From: Voacanga thouarsii
Taxonomy: Eukaryota > Streptophyta > Magnoliopsida > Gentianales > Apocynaceae
Reading direction: 5' to 3'
Assembly: GCA_026120185.1 (NCBI GenBank)
Contig: JANUWF010000008.1
Coordinates: forward strand, 7,068,001-7,132,000
DNA length: 64,000 bases
Below are positions 11,690 through 23,400 of this stretch, in pieces (position 1 is the first letter of the stretch; each line of letters begins with the position of its first letter). The position numbers were made by a program, and so were the translations under genes. A model generated the notes under the pieces. It did no database searches, was not told where the DNA came from, and saw only the letters and a program-made list of their open reading frames with translations.

Positions 11690-13173
11690 TATTCTCTGAG
11701 GTCCTGTGTTCTTGTCATCTTCTCATCCCAAGCTGCCAAACTCTCTATGTTCACTTAATTATTAATAAACTCAATCTTTTAATTCTTTACATTATTTTGA
11801 ATCATAACAATTGATATCAAAGCAGTTCGCGTTCCTACGGTTTAAATTATGCCTATAACCAGAAATCAAGAAAGGAAGAAAGGATAACAAGGATGGAGAC
11901 TGAATTGACAGAGTTGCAATAGTACGTTGAAGCCCAAGCTAAGCAAATCAATTGTATTGAACTCAGTGTCAGGGAATAGGGGCACCACCTCAACTCAATA
12001 GTAAGTCCATTGAAATTTTAAAATCTCAAATAAAGGGTAATATTAAATTAACTACTTCACTTTCTATAAATTTGAATGCACTTATTAGTATAAACGAATT
12101 GAAAAATAAGACGGAGATAAAGGAGGGAAAATAGATTGAAAGGAGGTCTAGTGGAGGAGTAGGAATATCTTAAAATCAACCTTTGAATTTTAATTCATTA
12201 AATTATATTTAAAGGGGAAGACTTTTATTTGGTTTAGTAAGTATATGCAAACTCATGAGGGATGTAGTTGGGAATAAATAGTGAAGGCTATTTGTAGGAG
12301 GTTTTGAAAAAAAATACAAATGTCAAATTAATGGAAGAATTTAGTAAAATTAAAAAGAAAGGAAGAGTGGAGGAGTATTTAGGCAGCTTGAAGAGCTTAG
12401 AGCATTTATAATATATAATATGCCTCAAACAACTGAAGACTATTATATTTTTATTTTTATTAATGGACTAAAAAAGAAGTTCAAGTATATGGTAAAGATG
12501 TTAAAACAACATACTCTTAAAGAAATTTGTGAGCTAACATTACATTTGCAGAATTCCCTGTCAGTTACCAATAAATCTTCAGAATCTTAAAATATTGCAT
12601 CATTTGCTAAACCATTTATGGCTCAAAACCCCAAAATACACCAACTAATATAGTGTTCAAGAAAATCACTCCATCATTAAAATTGCAAACCAGGCAAGAG
12701 ATGTATTTGTGCTTCAAATATAGAGATAAATACATACTTGTACATGTGTGTCATAAAGTACAGTTAAATTTTATTTTGATTGAAAATTAGAGGAAGATGG
12801 ATGCTTGCTCAAAAATAAAGGTTAATCTGTTAATAGCTTTGAGACAACGCTAGCTTGAAAAAAGGGAAAATGTTATGATGTTTTAATATTAATAATATTT
12901 ATTTAAATATTTTGTTAATAAAATGATATAATTTTGAATTTTAATTAATATAACAATTTGATTGAATTTGTCATAATTTAAATGTAATACTAAAATTCTC
13001 GAAGCTCAGTTGTCAATGTCATTGTGTTCTAAAATTTGGTTACTTATCTGCATATTCTCTAAATTCCTATATTCTTGTCACTTTCTCATCCCAATACATT
13101 AAACTCTCTATATTTTTTTAATTATTAATAAAATTGTTCTTTTAATTCTTTATATTATTCTGGATCAATAACA
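11690..13173 (+). mobile_element. Gag-only LTR retrotransposon family A, plus-strand copy (5' LTR truncated)
   Basis: The piece consists of the last ~120 bp of a 5' LTR (11690-11809, ending ATCATAACA), a primer site (TTGATATCAAAGC at 11811-11823, a decayed form of the initiator-Met type TGGTATCAGAGC), a decayed gag, a polypurine tract (12859-12870) and a full 3' LTR (12871-13173, TGTTATGATG...ATCAATAACA). It matches the minus-strand copy at 16570-18754 through LTR and gag. Only about 1.0 kb separates primer site and polypurine tract, leaving no room for pol. Confidence 0.8.
11849..12855 (+). pseudogene. Family A gag, decayed
   Basis: It starts ATGCCTATAACCAGAAATCAAG, the same start as in the minus-strand copy, and ends at the polypurine tract. 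Matching blocks include the segment around 12250-12300 (THEGCSWE-like, then a KAICRRF-like stretch) and 12360-12480 (EEYL...QLEELRAF...NMPQTTEDYYIFIFINGLKKKF). Many stops and frameshifts interrupt it. In the family, Gag forms the particle and binds RNA. Confidence 0.75.
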
Positions 13174-13727
13174 AATTGATGCCAAATGCATTTGAAGATT
13201 TTTTTTTGGGTACCATAATATGGTGTGTTGTACTAAGAACTAAAACCATCATATACAACTTTTTGAATACACCAAATATTGTTTTGGCACACAAACTATC
13301 ACTGGTACAATAAACATCATACAAACCTTTAGTATGAAGTTTTGAGGCCAAATTCAAGAACCCCAAATCCTCAAAATTAAGATTAGCCGTTCCTCCTGAT
13401 GCTGTCCAAGCACTAATTCTCATTCCCTCGCTGAACGTTGCAATCCAATAACGTGTAATTAGTCTCCCAGAACTCCTCAGCACTAAGCTTTGCCGTCCGA
13501 ACCTCTGCCGTAGCACCTTTGCATGAATGATTGGAAAAATCAATCATTGCAACTATACAAACCCCAAAGCAAATACACAAGTAAAGATGCCCGAAGTTCA
13601 GCCCCTAATTTATGCAAGAATAGCAGCCAACCTAAGAAATGCAATACTCCCTCTTCGCTGCCAGCCTCACCATCTCACACTCGTCAAATCTCTTGTGCTT
13701 CCGAACAACCAAAGAGGGTGTGAGAAG

Positions 13728-13892
13728 TAGATTCTAAACCTTGCAAATGTCAATGACACATTGAAAAGGATGAGACTGGAAAAGAAAGAACCAAGGTAGA
13801 GGGCATTCGCGAAATAGATTCTAAACCTTGCAAACACTGACAACACATGTTGGAAATGGATAAAACTGGATAAGAAAGAACGAAGGTAGATG
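13728..13892. repeat. Imperfect tandem duplication of about 90 bp
   Basis: Two units begin TAGATTCTAAACCTTGCAAA (13728 and 13817) and end GAAAGAACCAAGGTAGA or GAAAGAACGAAGGTAGA. They differ by several substitutions and small indels in the middle. Confidence 0.8.
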
Positions 13893-14069
13893 GTAAGATA
13901 TCATTACACACCAGCTAAAAGCAAGAATTTTACTTTCTTTGGCACCTTCAAACCCCATAGGAAGTTCCACATTTTTTCCATTCTGCACCATTGACAAGAC
14001 TGTAAGTTCTAACAGCCTTACAGGGCAAAGCACTTCATTAGCCTTGAAACATCAGCAGAATTATACGAT

Positions 14070-14950
14070 AACTCAATTGGTAAAAGGCTCAAGTTTGCAT
14101 TCCCTCACCACATAATGTACCAATAGTCCTACCAAAGTAAGATAATCGCATTTACAAATTTGAGAGAACTTATGATTGAGATCAAAGTTGCATTAGTGAA
14201 AAAGGAAAACCATTTACCCAGTTGAAACCATCGGCATGGTGATTTCATAGTTCAATTGGAAAAAAGCAGCACTAATTAGGGAAAGGTCCAGAACCTGGAA
14301 ATGTCTATCTAACATCCCATATTGCCATAAAGAAAGAAGACACGTTTATCAAGTCCAAAGACCACAAGTGCTTCATAGCAAATACCATTGCCACAAAAAG
14401 AAACACATTTACAAAGGGAAAAATCGTCAGCATTCAAAAATTTGGCATTGAATTGCTCCATAATATGCCCATCAACATTGCATCATGATATGTCTAGGCA
14501 GTCCCAGAATTTGCTAGTGATATCTCACATCAGCGTAGAGATATAATAGCTTAACTAGTAAAAACACATCTGACTAGGCAAAACTTTGGATTTACCATTT
14601 GTAAAAGCAATTCTTTCCAAACAAAGGTTCACATTTTGGCAATGTGATGCCCCCCAATAAACCAACAATTACAACTAACAAAAGAAAGTCTTACCGAGTG
14701 GAAAGACAACTTATTCTAGCAAATAAAATTGCATTGGTGTGAAAGAACACTAACTAGGCAAAAGTTCAGAACTTGACAATGTCAAGTTCCAGAACACACT
14801 AATATTACCAAAGAAAGAAAACACATTTAGCAAGATAAAAGACAGCTTATTCTTGCAACCAGGATTACATTGGCACAAAAAGCAAATCATTTACCAATTT
14901 GAAAGCATAGGTACATGATAGTTCATGGCTTATTTCACAAAAAGCACCTC
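14070..14950. repeat. Diverged repeat block, spacing about 475 bp
   Basis: The segment near 14272 (CACTAATTAGGGAAAGGTCCAG, then AAATGTC and AAAGAAAGAAGACACG) recurs near 14748 (CACTAACTAGGCAAAAGTTCAG, then CAATGTC and AAAGAAAGAAAACACA). Weaker echoes lie near 14080 and 14560. There is no coding potential. It may be an old satellite or a transposon leader. Confidence 0.5.
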
Positions 14951-15765
14951 AGGTTACAATTGTCTAAAATTTAGCCCACATCTACTGCCCATGATATTTT
15001 TAGAAATTGAAAGCTGAGGTCCTTGAAGAACTGAATGCCATTTGCCCAAAATGCAGGAAAACTTCCTCAGACAAAACTTTGATCATTGCCAACAGCAAAT
15101 CATTTTCTTCACTTCTTCAAAACCTTTAGTCATGCCAAATATGAAAATTTCATACTTCAAGGAATATTGTTCGAAGCGGCCAAACTGGATCTATTTTTGC
15201 CTCTAAAGGAGACAACAAAACTTGAGCAATCAGCAATTGAATATGCAACAGTTGCATTTTATGAGCTTTCAGTACTCCTTCCAAAGAAAACCAAGTTCTG
15301 AAGACAGATAAAGGACAGAAATCAACTTATGTTTATAGTTGAGAGGCATAGCAAGGATGTTTTGAAGGTTCAAACAATTTAGCATACTTTTTAAGCCCAA
15401 GAATTGCTGCAATATATATATCATTCAAAAATGTGTAAGCAAATCACTCAAAATCTTTTTGCATTTTTTAAAGTCAATTGCCTTTAAAAAATAATCAAAT
15501 TAGAAGGAATCAGTCTTTGAAAGTCCTAAAATGTCATTTTGATTGTGGATGTAATTAAAGATTGTATATATATGAATTGTTCTCAAACGTAATCGACATA
15601 AATGTATTCAATAATCTATTGATATTGACGTCGCAAAAACAACAAAGTTATAGAGTTGAACTCTTCATGAAGTTTTAGTCCACTTTAGATATCGAACTAT
15701 CAATTTTTATCCATATTTTTTTTTAGTTTTGCAAAGTCAGACGTTATGTACGAAATTAATATATA

Positions 15766-15803
15766 TACATATACATACATACATACATGTGTATGTATGT
15801 ATA
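15766..15803. repeat. Palindromic (TACA)n/(TGTA)n microsatellite
   Basis: Repeats of ATAC/ACAT on the left side are followed by GTAT/TGTA on the right, so the tract can fold back on itself. Confidence 0.9.
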
Positions 15804-15927
15804 AAACCTATAATGACCAAGAAATAGGTATTCTTACACTTTAAATTTTGCACTTACCCTTACCTTATCCTATGAAAAGGGCAGCTATAGGTCAATCCGT
15901 TGAATCAATGACTTTTTTTTCCTTTTT

Positions 15928-15960
15928 GCGTGTGTGTGTGTGTGTGGGGGGGGGGGGGGG
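15928..15960. repeat. (GT)n followed by a long G run
   Basis: GCGTGTGTGTG... runs straight into about 15 G. This is a simple low-complexity tract. Confidence 0.95.
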
Positions 15961-17249
15961 TTGTTGTTGGGGGTGTCAAATTGACACAAAATTGTGTATA
16001 TTTCTAAAAGCAATGTTTGCCACCAACTTTTGCATTATAAAATCCTCCCTCCATTTCAAAATACTTATTCATAAAATTTTTTTATTTTGTTTCAAAATAC
16101 GTATTCATGCACATTTTTAAAACTAATAATTAATTTCTTTTTATTATACCTCTATTTTTATTCCAAGTCAACTGCACAACTTTCTAAAACTCTTCTTTCT
16201 TCTTGTTTCTTTGAAATTTTCACCAACCAATAACTAGTGTTTTTAATATGAACAAAATAAAAACTTTATCTAAATTGTTATATTGTTTTCAACACCCTTA
16301 ATCTATGTGCAAAAGACTTCATGAACAAATATTTTAAAACAGATGAAATAATTATTTTTCATCCAAGCCAAAAAAAAAGTACGTAAAGACCTTTTAAGCA
16401 ACAAAAATTTAAGTTTTGCCTTTTATAAACTTGTAACATAAATAAGAATAGAAAACCATATGAATTGTGCTTGGTTTGTATGCTAACATGATTAGCAATC
16501 TTAATCAAGTCATTAAATGGAAATTCTAATATATTGCTGCTTTTTTCCTCCCTCTTTTCCAAAAAAACTTGTTACGATTCTGAATAATGTCAAGAATGAA
16601 AAGAAACTATTTTATTAGTAATTTAGAGAACACAGAGTTTTGTGAATTGAAAGAAGGTGACAACGAATGTAGAAATTTAGAAAATATAGAGACAAACTAC
16701 CGGACTTCAAAACACAATGACAATGACCACTAATTGACGAGAACCCTAATTCTCCACTTAAAATATGACAGATTCAATCTAAACTATTGAATTAACTAAT
16801 ACTCAAAACTATATCGTTTTACTAACAAAATATTTAAATAAATATTTATTAATCTTAAAATATCATAACATCCCCCCCCCCTCTTGAACTAGCATTATCC
16901 TCAAGGCGATCAACAAGTCACTCTTTATCTTTGAACAAGCCTCCATCTTTGAACAAGTCACTCTTTATTTTAGGACACGTGCAGCTGAGTATTTATCTCC
17001 ACATTTGAAGTGAAAACCTTGCTCTCGCCTTGTCTGCAACTCTAATGAAGTGATTTTCTTAAAAATTGATTAGTAAATATACTATTAGTAAGTTTGGAGG
17101 CCGTAAAGGGCTCAACAGATAATGCAATACTGCAAGATTCTAAAGATCTTTTAGCAACTAATAAGGAATTCTACAAATGTAACACTTGCTCACACGCTTC
17201 CTCAAGAGTACGTGGTTTTAATATTTATTAATATTAAAATATCATAACA

Positions 17250-18404
17250 TTTCCCCTCCTTCAAACTAGCATTGTCCTCAAGGCTATCAACAAGTCACTC
17301 TTTATCTTTGAGCAAGCCTCCATCTTCCTTAAATCTTCAATCACAATAAAATATAACTGCATTTTAGGACACATGTGCAGGTGAGTATTTATCTCCACAT
17401 TTGAAGCACAAACCTTGCTCTCGCCTTGTCTGCAACTCTGATGAAGTGATTTTCTTAAAAATCGATTAGTCAATATACTATTATTAAGTTTGGAGGCCAT
17501 AAAGGGCTCAACAGATAATGCAATACTGTAAGATTCTAAAGATCTTTTAGCAGCTAATAAAGAATTCTACAAATGTAACACTTGCTCACACGCTTCCTCA
17601 AGAGTACGTGGTTTGAATATCTTCACTATAACCCTGAGCTCCTCCTTCAATCCACTAATAAAAATAAAAATATAATATTCTTTAGTTGCTTGAGGTAAGT
17701 TATACATCATAATTGCTCTAAGCTCTTCAAACCTATTTAAATATTCTTCCACGCCTCGTTTCTATTCAATTTTACTAAATTCTTACATTAATTCAATATA
17801 TGTACTTTCTCCAAACCTCTTACAAATAGCCTTAGCCATTTGTTCCCAACTACATCCCTCATGAGTTCGCATATACCCATTAAATCGAATAAAAGCCTTC
17901 CATTTCTGATATAATTCAACAATATCTAATTTCTTTGCTTCATGAATATTATATAATTCAAAATATCTCCCACACTTACTCACCCATTCCCTAGGGCCAC
18001 CGCCTTCAAACAAAGAAAATTCCAATTTTGGTAATTTAACTCCATACCTATCATCTCCTCTATTCCCAAACAGGTTGATTTAAAGAAACCCCTACTCTTC
18101 CACTAGAACTACCTTCAATCTATTTTCTCTCGTTCATCTCCACCTTCATAATCAATTCATTTATACTAACAAGGGCATTCAAATTTGTAGTAAGTAAAGC
18201 AGTTAATTTAATAGTACTCTCTACTTGAGACGGCAGATTTTTAATCGACTTACTAATTGAGTTGAGCTGATGTCCCTGTTCCTTGACCCTAAGTTCAATG
18301 GAACTGATTTTCTTTGCTTAGGCTTCAATGCACTCTTGCAACTCCCTCAATTCAGTCTCCATCCTTGTTGCTCCTTTCTTTTCTTGACTTCTGGTTATAG
18401 GCAT
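17250..18404 (-). pseudogene. Family A gag (retrotrans_gag type), several stops
   Basis: The start ATG at 18404 gives MPITRSQEKKG, just after the primer site. The core reads PKLEFSLFEGGGPREWVSKC, a YFELYN segment, a THEGCSWEQMAKAICKRFGE segment, EYLNRFEELRAIM and ISGLKEELRVIVKIFKPRTL, the order found in Ty3/gypsy Gag (PF03732 type). A zinc-knuckle start (CFKCGDKY) is visible near 17400-17380. Stop codons lie in the first third and after the ...STYIELM segment. The reading frame ends just before the polypurine tract, confirming that no pol follows. Confidence 0.85.
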
Positions 18405-18429
18405 AATTTAAATTGTAGGAACACGAACA

Positions 18430-18441
18430 GCTCTGATACCA
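18430..18441 (-). other. Primer binding site of family A, initiator tRNA-Met type
   Basis: The minus strand reads TGGTATCAGAGC, three bases after the LTR end ATCATAACA. This is the standard 12-base plant primer site complementary to the initiator tRNA-Met 3' end, without mismatch. Confidence 0.9.
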
Positions 18442-18754
18442 AATTGTTATGATTCTGAATAATATAAAGAATTAAAAGAAACTAATTTATTAGTAATTTA
18501 GAGAATACAAAGTTTTGCAAATTGAGATAAGAAAGTGACAAAGAATGTAGAAATTTAGAAAATATAGAAACAAATCGCCAAGTTTCAAAACACAACAACA
18601 ATGACAATGACCACTGATTGACAAAAACCCTAATTCTCTACTTAAACTATGACAAATTCAATATAAACCATTAGATTAACTGCTAATCAAAACTACAACA
18701 TTTCACTAACAAAATATTTAAATAAATATTTATTAATATTGAAATATCATAACA

Positions 18755-20403
18755 TAACTTAAGGTAAGTTCCAAGGTTGATTCTTGTTGTATCCTAGCTG
18801 ACCACATCACACAAGGTATACACCTATATTTATTGCATCCATACCATACACTTAACTCGTTAAGTTTAAAAATTATAACTTTACACCTTCCCAATAGACA
18901 AGATGAAAACAAAATAGAAAGCTATGTAGGAATGCTAACAGAAGGAATCTGGTAGGATTCCTGTAGAAACAAAAATGAGTGCACCTAAATCAGTGAAAAG
19001 TAAGGGATGGTGAGGAATAAGAAAAGAGAAACCCTGGCTTGGATCCAAGAAAGAGAGAGAAAAAGATGCAGAGCAAAGAATTTTATCTGTTACCGAAGGC
19101 AGTACACAGAACGCAGTAATTCCTTAAGGCTCTTCATAGTCTGGATCACCTTATTCACAGAGTTTCTTTTCAATAAATTATTTTAACTTATTATTCAATT
19201 TAGTTTGCAGTAACTTCTAGGGTTCAATTTTAAAAAAAAAAAAAAAATTGTATCTTGCTGCTTGAGCTTAATATCAATAACAATCAGTCTCAAAAGTTTC
19301 TTACAGCACTGAAACTTTATATCAGCTTTTAACTAACAAAAGTATCTCGCATTTTCCATTCTAGAAAATTGTTCCACATCTAAGAAATTAGAATATTCCT
19401 AGCTGACCAGGAATAGAACTTTGCAATATATAAACTTTTCTTCACTACTCTCCCATATCCAATATCCAATAGATTCTGCATAAAAATCCCTCATGTTCAT
19501 TCTCTGGTTAAGTTTGTGATACAACCTAGACTTAATTTTGATGCCCAATAGTAGTATGTGAAAGAGATTGCATAGCTTTCTTTTTCTTTATTTTCACCCT
19601 TTATTCCTTTACTAATATCTTTTCAACCTGAAGATCAAACCAATAGCATATATTAACTGGGTCATAAACATCAAACCCGGTTTGTAGATGATTTACTGGG
19701 TCATAAACATCAAACCCGGTTTGTAGATGATTTATGTCCACTATCCAAACAGCCACTAGTGCATCTAAAATCAAACGTAAGAAAATTCAGTATTGGATTG
19801 AAGCTTAAAAACTTAATCAAATAAATAAGTAAACCAAAGGCAAAGTTAAAAAACATTAGCCCTAAAGACCACCAAAAATAAAAGTGTAATACAACTTCTT
19901 CCAGAGTAAGGAAAGGATTGACTATGGAAACAGCGGATAAGTTAGCAAACTACATATTACCAGGACACTGTAAAACAAAGAATGCCACATCAGTAGGTTC
20001 CAAAATCAAACTATCCATCCCTTTGCAGGCAAAGAGATTCTTCCTCACCAACACAGAATTCGCATGTACGTATCTGGTTCAGTCAACTGAGATGCCACAA
20101 AGCAACCTATAAGTCAAAAAAACATTAAACTGAAACAATTAAAGTCATCAGCTTTGAAATAAAGAAACACTAGATATAGTTGATTTTGCAAGCTCTTTTC
20201 TTTTTTTTTAATTTACAAAACAAAACAAAGTAAAAAGATGCAACAATTCACATTTATATCCTCAGAAAACCATGGGTATGACAAGCAAAAGCTAATGCTA
20301 AGAAAATAGCAAAAACCAAAACATGGGCATAGTTTAGAACAGAAAAGGGGGGGTTGTTGGTGGTGTTGGTGGTTGAGTTCTTAACCAAACAGTTCTTACC
20401 TTT
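18755..20403. other. Region downstream of the demethylase gene, no gene seen
   Basis: AT-rich sequence between the end of the minus-strand gag-only element and the demethylase stop codon. It should hold the 3' UTR and polyadenylation site. Short open frames here show no recognisable domain. Besides the 39-bp duplication I see only a poly-A run near 19234-19248. Confidence 0.5.
19657..19734. repeat. Exact tandem duplication, 39 bp x 2
   Basis: Unit ACTGGGTCATAAACATCAAA... occupies 19657-19695 and is repeated without a mismatch at 19696-19734. It lies about 700 bp downstream of the demethylase stop codon, possibly in or beyond its 3' UTR. Exact identity implies a recent slippage-type duplication. 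Confidence 0.9.
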
Positions 20404-23400
20404 TCACACCAAATCATGCACAGCTTCATTCATTGCATGAAGAGCCATTTTTTTAATCTGTCATAAGAGAAGAAAATTTCAGAGTCTACGGGCCATGTTC
20501 TTCAAACCAGATGATGACCAAAAATGTTGGAACCAAGATGCATAGTTGGAGACGTAAACTTGAAATTACCAACCATCGCAACGAGGAGATAGCAAATTAA
20601 AGCAAGCTCAAATTTTAGGTTATTGTCATCAGGATTAGAAACTTCAAATATTTGGGTGTGGAAAGATGTTACTGGAGGAGATAAAACCAAAGCAAAACAC
20701 TAAAGTGCAGACAATCTCAGGAACAGGTCAATACCACCAAAATTCAAGACCTTCTACCATTATATCAATTTCCTTTTGGCCTAGTTTTCATTCATGAGAA
20801 TCTTTAGTTAAACTTCAAGGTCATTTAAAAGCAGAAAAGACCCCTGTGGTGAATCAAAATGATAAATGCAGCAATTGAACAATTTGTTATAGCAAAATAT
20901 GAACAAAATATATAGGGAGAGAGAGAGAGAGAGAATGAAACAGAATCTGAAAAAATAATATATGGTATTGGAAAAGAAACTAAACATACCTCCAACTTGT
21001 CTTCTTTAGCCCGGTGATTTTGTGGCAGTATGCGGAATTCTTCAGTCAGGCGAACACACTCACCAACATTTTCAGGTGAGACAAAATCAAGAGCAACCTT
21101 TATGCATGACTGGAGAAATAAACATGACGAAATTTGTTTCACAGTGAAGGAAACACTCATTTAAGTGCAAGTTTATGGAATCAGAAACGACAACAAAACA
21201 AGAGAAGTGCCAACAGTAAAACAATTTAAGCAATTGACCGATTGAGAATGCAATTGCAATGAGATAAACATTTTGCTCATTCTTATTCTACATTGCCAAA
21301 CAAAAGACAATGGGTTAACAAGTCATACTACATGTCCTAACCTCACTTGGATGGAAAAAAAGATCAATATGAAACCATTATTTCACATGGATCCCATAAT
21401 AATAAATCAACGATGGGCTGTTAAATTAAGAATGTTCACATGCTCTTCTAAATTTTCGTGCTAACTCAAATACGAACATTTAATTGAAAACAAGGAAGTA
21501 ATTGTAGTTTTATACAACCATCATACAGATTCATCATGATATCATCAAATCGAAAGGAGACGCTAAAGAAATCAACAAAGCCCATCTTCACTGTGATCTC
21601 TTTTCTGCAAAAACTAGAGATTAAACCAAATACCCAACATTCTGACCATATTGATGATTATATAAGATCACCTCAGTCTTAAAAGATTTATCAATTAATC
21701 ATTTGAAACATTGACTAGTTCGTCATTTAGTTATCAGCATTCCTCATCCTCTCATTTGCCTCTTGATTCATTAACTCAACATTTAAAGCCGCACATCAAG
21801 CTACTAGAAATCACCTGTATTCACACACTTCTTCCAGTCAACTATAATTGGAGTACTTCCTCTGTTTCAAAATAAACCACCACATTTAACTTGACACAAA
21901 GATTTAAAGACCATTTGACTATACCCCTAATGGAGTTATAATTGGAATATGTAAGAAGCCAAATGCTTTTATTATCGAGGATAGGTAATTTGCATACAGT
22001 ATTCATTGTTTACTTGTTACAAATTTGTCATTGAACAAATTCTTCCTTTGCCTTAACCTCAGCAGAATCATTATTGATATTATCAAAGTAGACCAATATA
22101 CTTCAGATAAGAACTTGTAATAATTCATTCTCTTCAATTTCCCGTTCAATAAATAACATTTCCAAATTCAGTAAATATTCTCCATGCATCAATTCTTTAA
22201 TTCTGGAAAGCAAATCAACACTCGTAGCAAGCATACCTAGATAAGAAAACTTCCTCCCCAAAAAAAAAGTGAGCAACAAAAACCCCAGTATCTTCCACAT
22301 GATAAATGATTAATGTTTAACTTCAGATCACCACCATCTAATTGTAAAAGTTGACATATTAAGACATATATACTTGTCTGTGTATAGATTTTTCCCTCAA
22401 ACTGAATACAAGCTACCATAGCCATTCACCAATTTAAGAATTTATGAATATATCCTCAAGCTTAACACTCCATCACATCCTAGGAATGGATATAGAAGTC
22501 ACAGAATCATATAAACTTGGCAGCCTGATATTTTTTACCTGAAAGTCGAAACATAGACATCTTTGTTCACAAATGGAAAGGATGGTTCACAATGGAAAAA
22601 AATCTTTTCCTTTTTAAGAAGATAAAAAAAGGTCATAATTAGGAAAAATATGGTGTGACAGGACAATTTTGAAAGATTCAGAATATTCTAAAGTCTACTC
22701 ATAACTTTGGTACGTCAGGAAAATAAAGCAAAGTGTGGACGCTACAAGAAACTAGGAACAAAATCATGACAGTCAGTGCTTAAAACATTAGCAATTTAAC
22801 TTCTTAAACAAGAGGGGGGAAATAAAACTATACCTTCAAATTTCTCACTTGGTGAGGGCAGCCTGCAGGTATAAAAACTGCCTCCCCTAACTTTTGAACA
22901 AAAGTCCATGGTTCAATCCCTACACATGCAGAAACAACCACAGTCAGCCAAAGTGTGAAGCAGATGGACTAACTATTGACAAAAGTCGAGAGTAAACTGC
23001 AACCATATTCCTCCTTTAGTCTCCTCTTGTGCGTAGAAGTTAAGTACATAGTCTGATCATGAATAGGGTGAACCACCTGAGAAACAAAAAATCAGCATAT
23101 CTAAAAGTCCAAAAATGGACAATGGCTGAAGAAATCACTCTCCGTGTCTACAAAAGACATGAACTAAAGGTAATCAAATACATAAAAACCTAAACAAATA
23201 TTCCTACTCCAATATTGACAGCTTAAACGCTTCTGCTTCATCTCTAACCACTTAAATGCTCAAAATTACACTATCTTACCAAAGTTCAGGGATGTAATAA
23301 GCACCCTCAACTCTCAACCACAAAAGGAATACTTAAAAACAAAGAACAAAAGGCAGAATAGCAAATTCCCTCTCCAAAGATTTTATGGCAGTACTTTGAA

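Larger units (their letters stand above)
13174..16569. other. Intergenic stretch with degenerate repeats, no gene recognised
   Basis: It begins with a primer-site-like remnant (13173-13190). A roughly 90-bp tandem duplication (TAGATTCTAAACCTTGCAAA... at 13728 and 13817) and diverged repeats at 14070-14950 follow. The frame on the minus strand at 13543-13142 is open for 133 codons but has no domain I know and runs into the family A LTR. Microsatellites lie at 15766-15803 and 15928-15960. A Stowaway-like end (CTCCCTCCATTTCAAAATA) occurs near 16045 without a visible partner. Confidence 0.5.
16570..18754 (-). mobile_element. Gag-only LTR retrotransposon family A, complete minus-strand copy
   Basis: The 5' LTR is 18754-18445 (TGTTATGATA...GAATCATAACA, 310 bp) and the 3' LTR 16870-16570 (301 bp). 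The primer site TGGTATCAGAGC (initiator-Met type) is at 18441-18430 and a polypurine tract at 16885-16871. Flanks are AAACT (left) and TAACT (right), a 4/5 target duplication. The 1.57-kb interior codes only for a decayed gag; protease, reverse transcriptase and integrase are absent. The known class it most resembles is the plant TR-GAG type. About 380-396 bp at the 3' end of the interior is duplicated in tandem (16865-17240 and 17245-17620), and the duplication includes the first ~25 bp of the LTR. Confidence 0.9.

Noticed and set aside
13142..13543. 133-codon open frame on the minus strand
   Set aside because: No recognisable domain, and its end runs into the family A LTR; likely a chance frame.
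14064..14120. tRNA-like D-arm piece (CTCAATTGGTAAAAG)
   Set aside because: No matching acceptor stem, anticodon arm or T-arm could be completed.
21850..21960. Stowaway-like MITE end (CTTCCTCTGTTTCAAAATAA) in intron 10
   Set aside because: No inverted partner end or TA duplication found nearby, so only a fragment at best.
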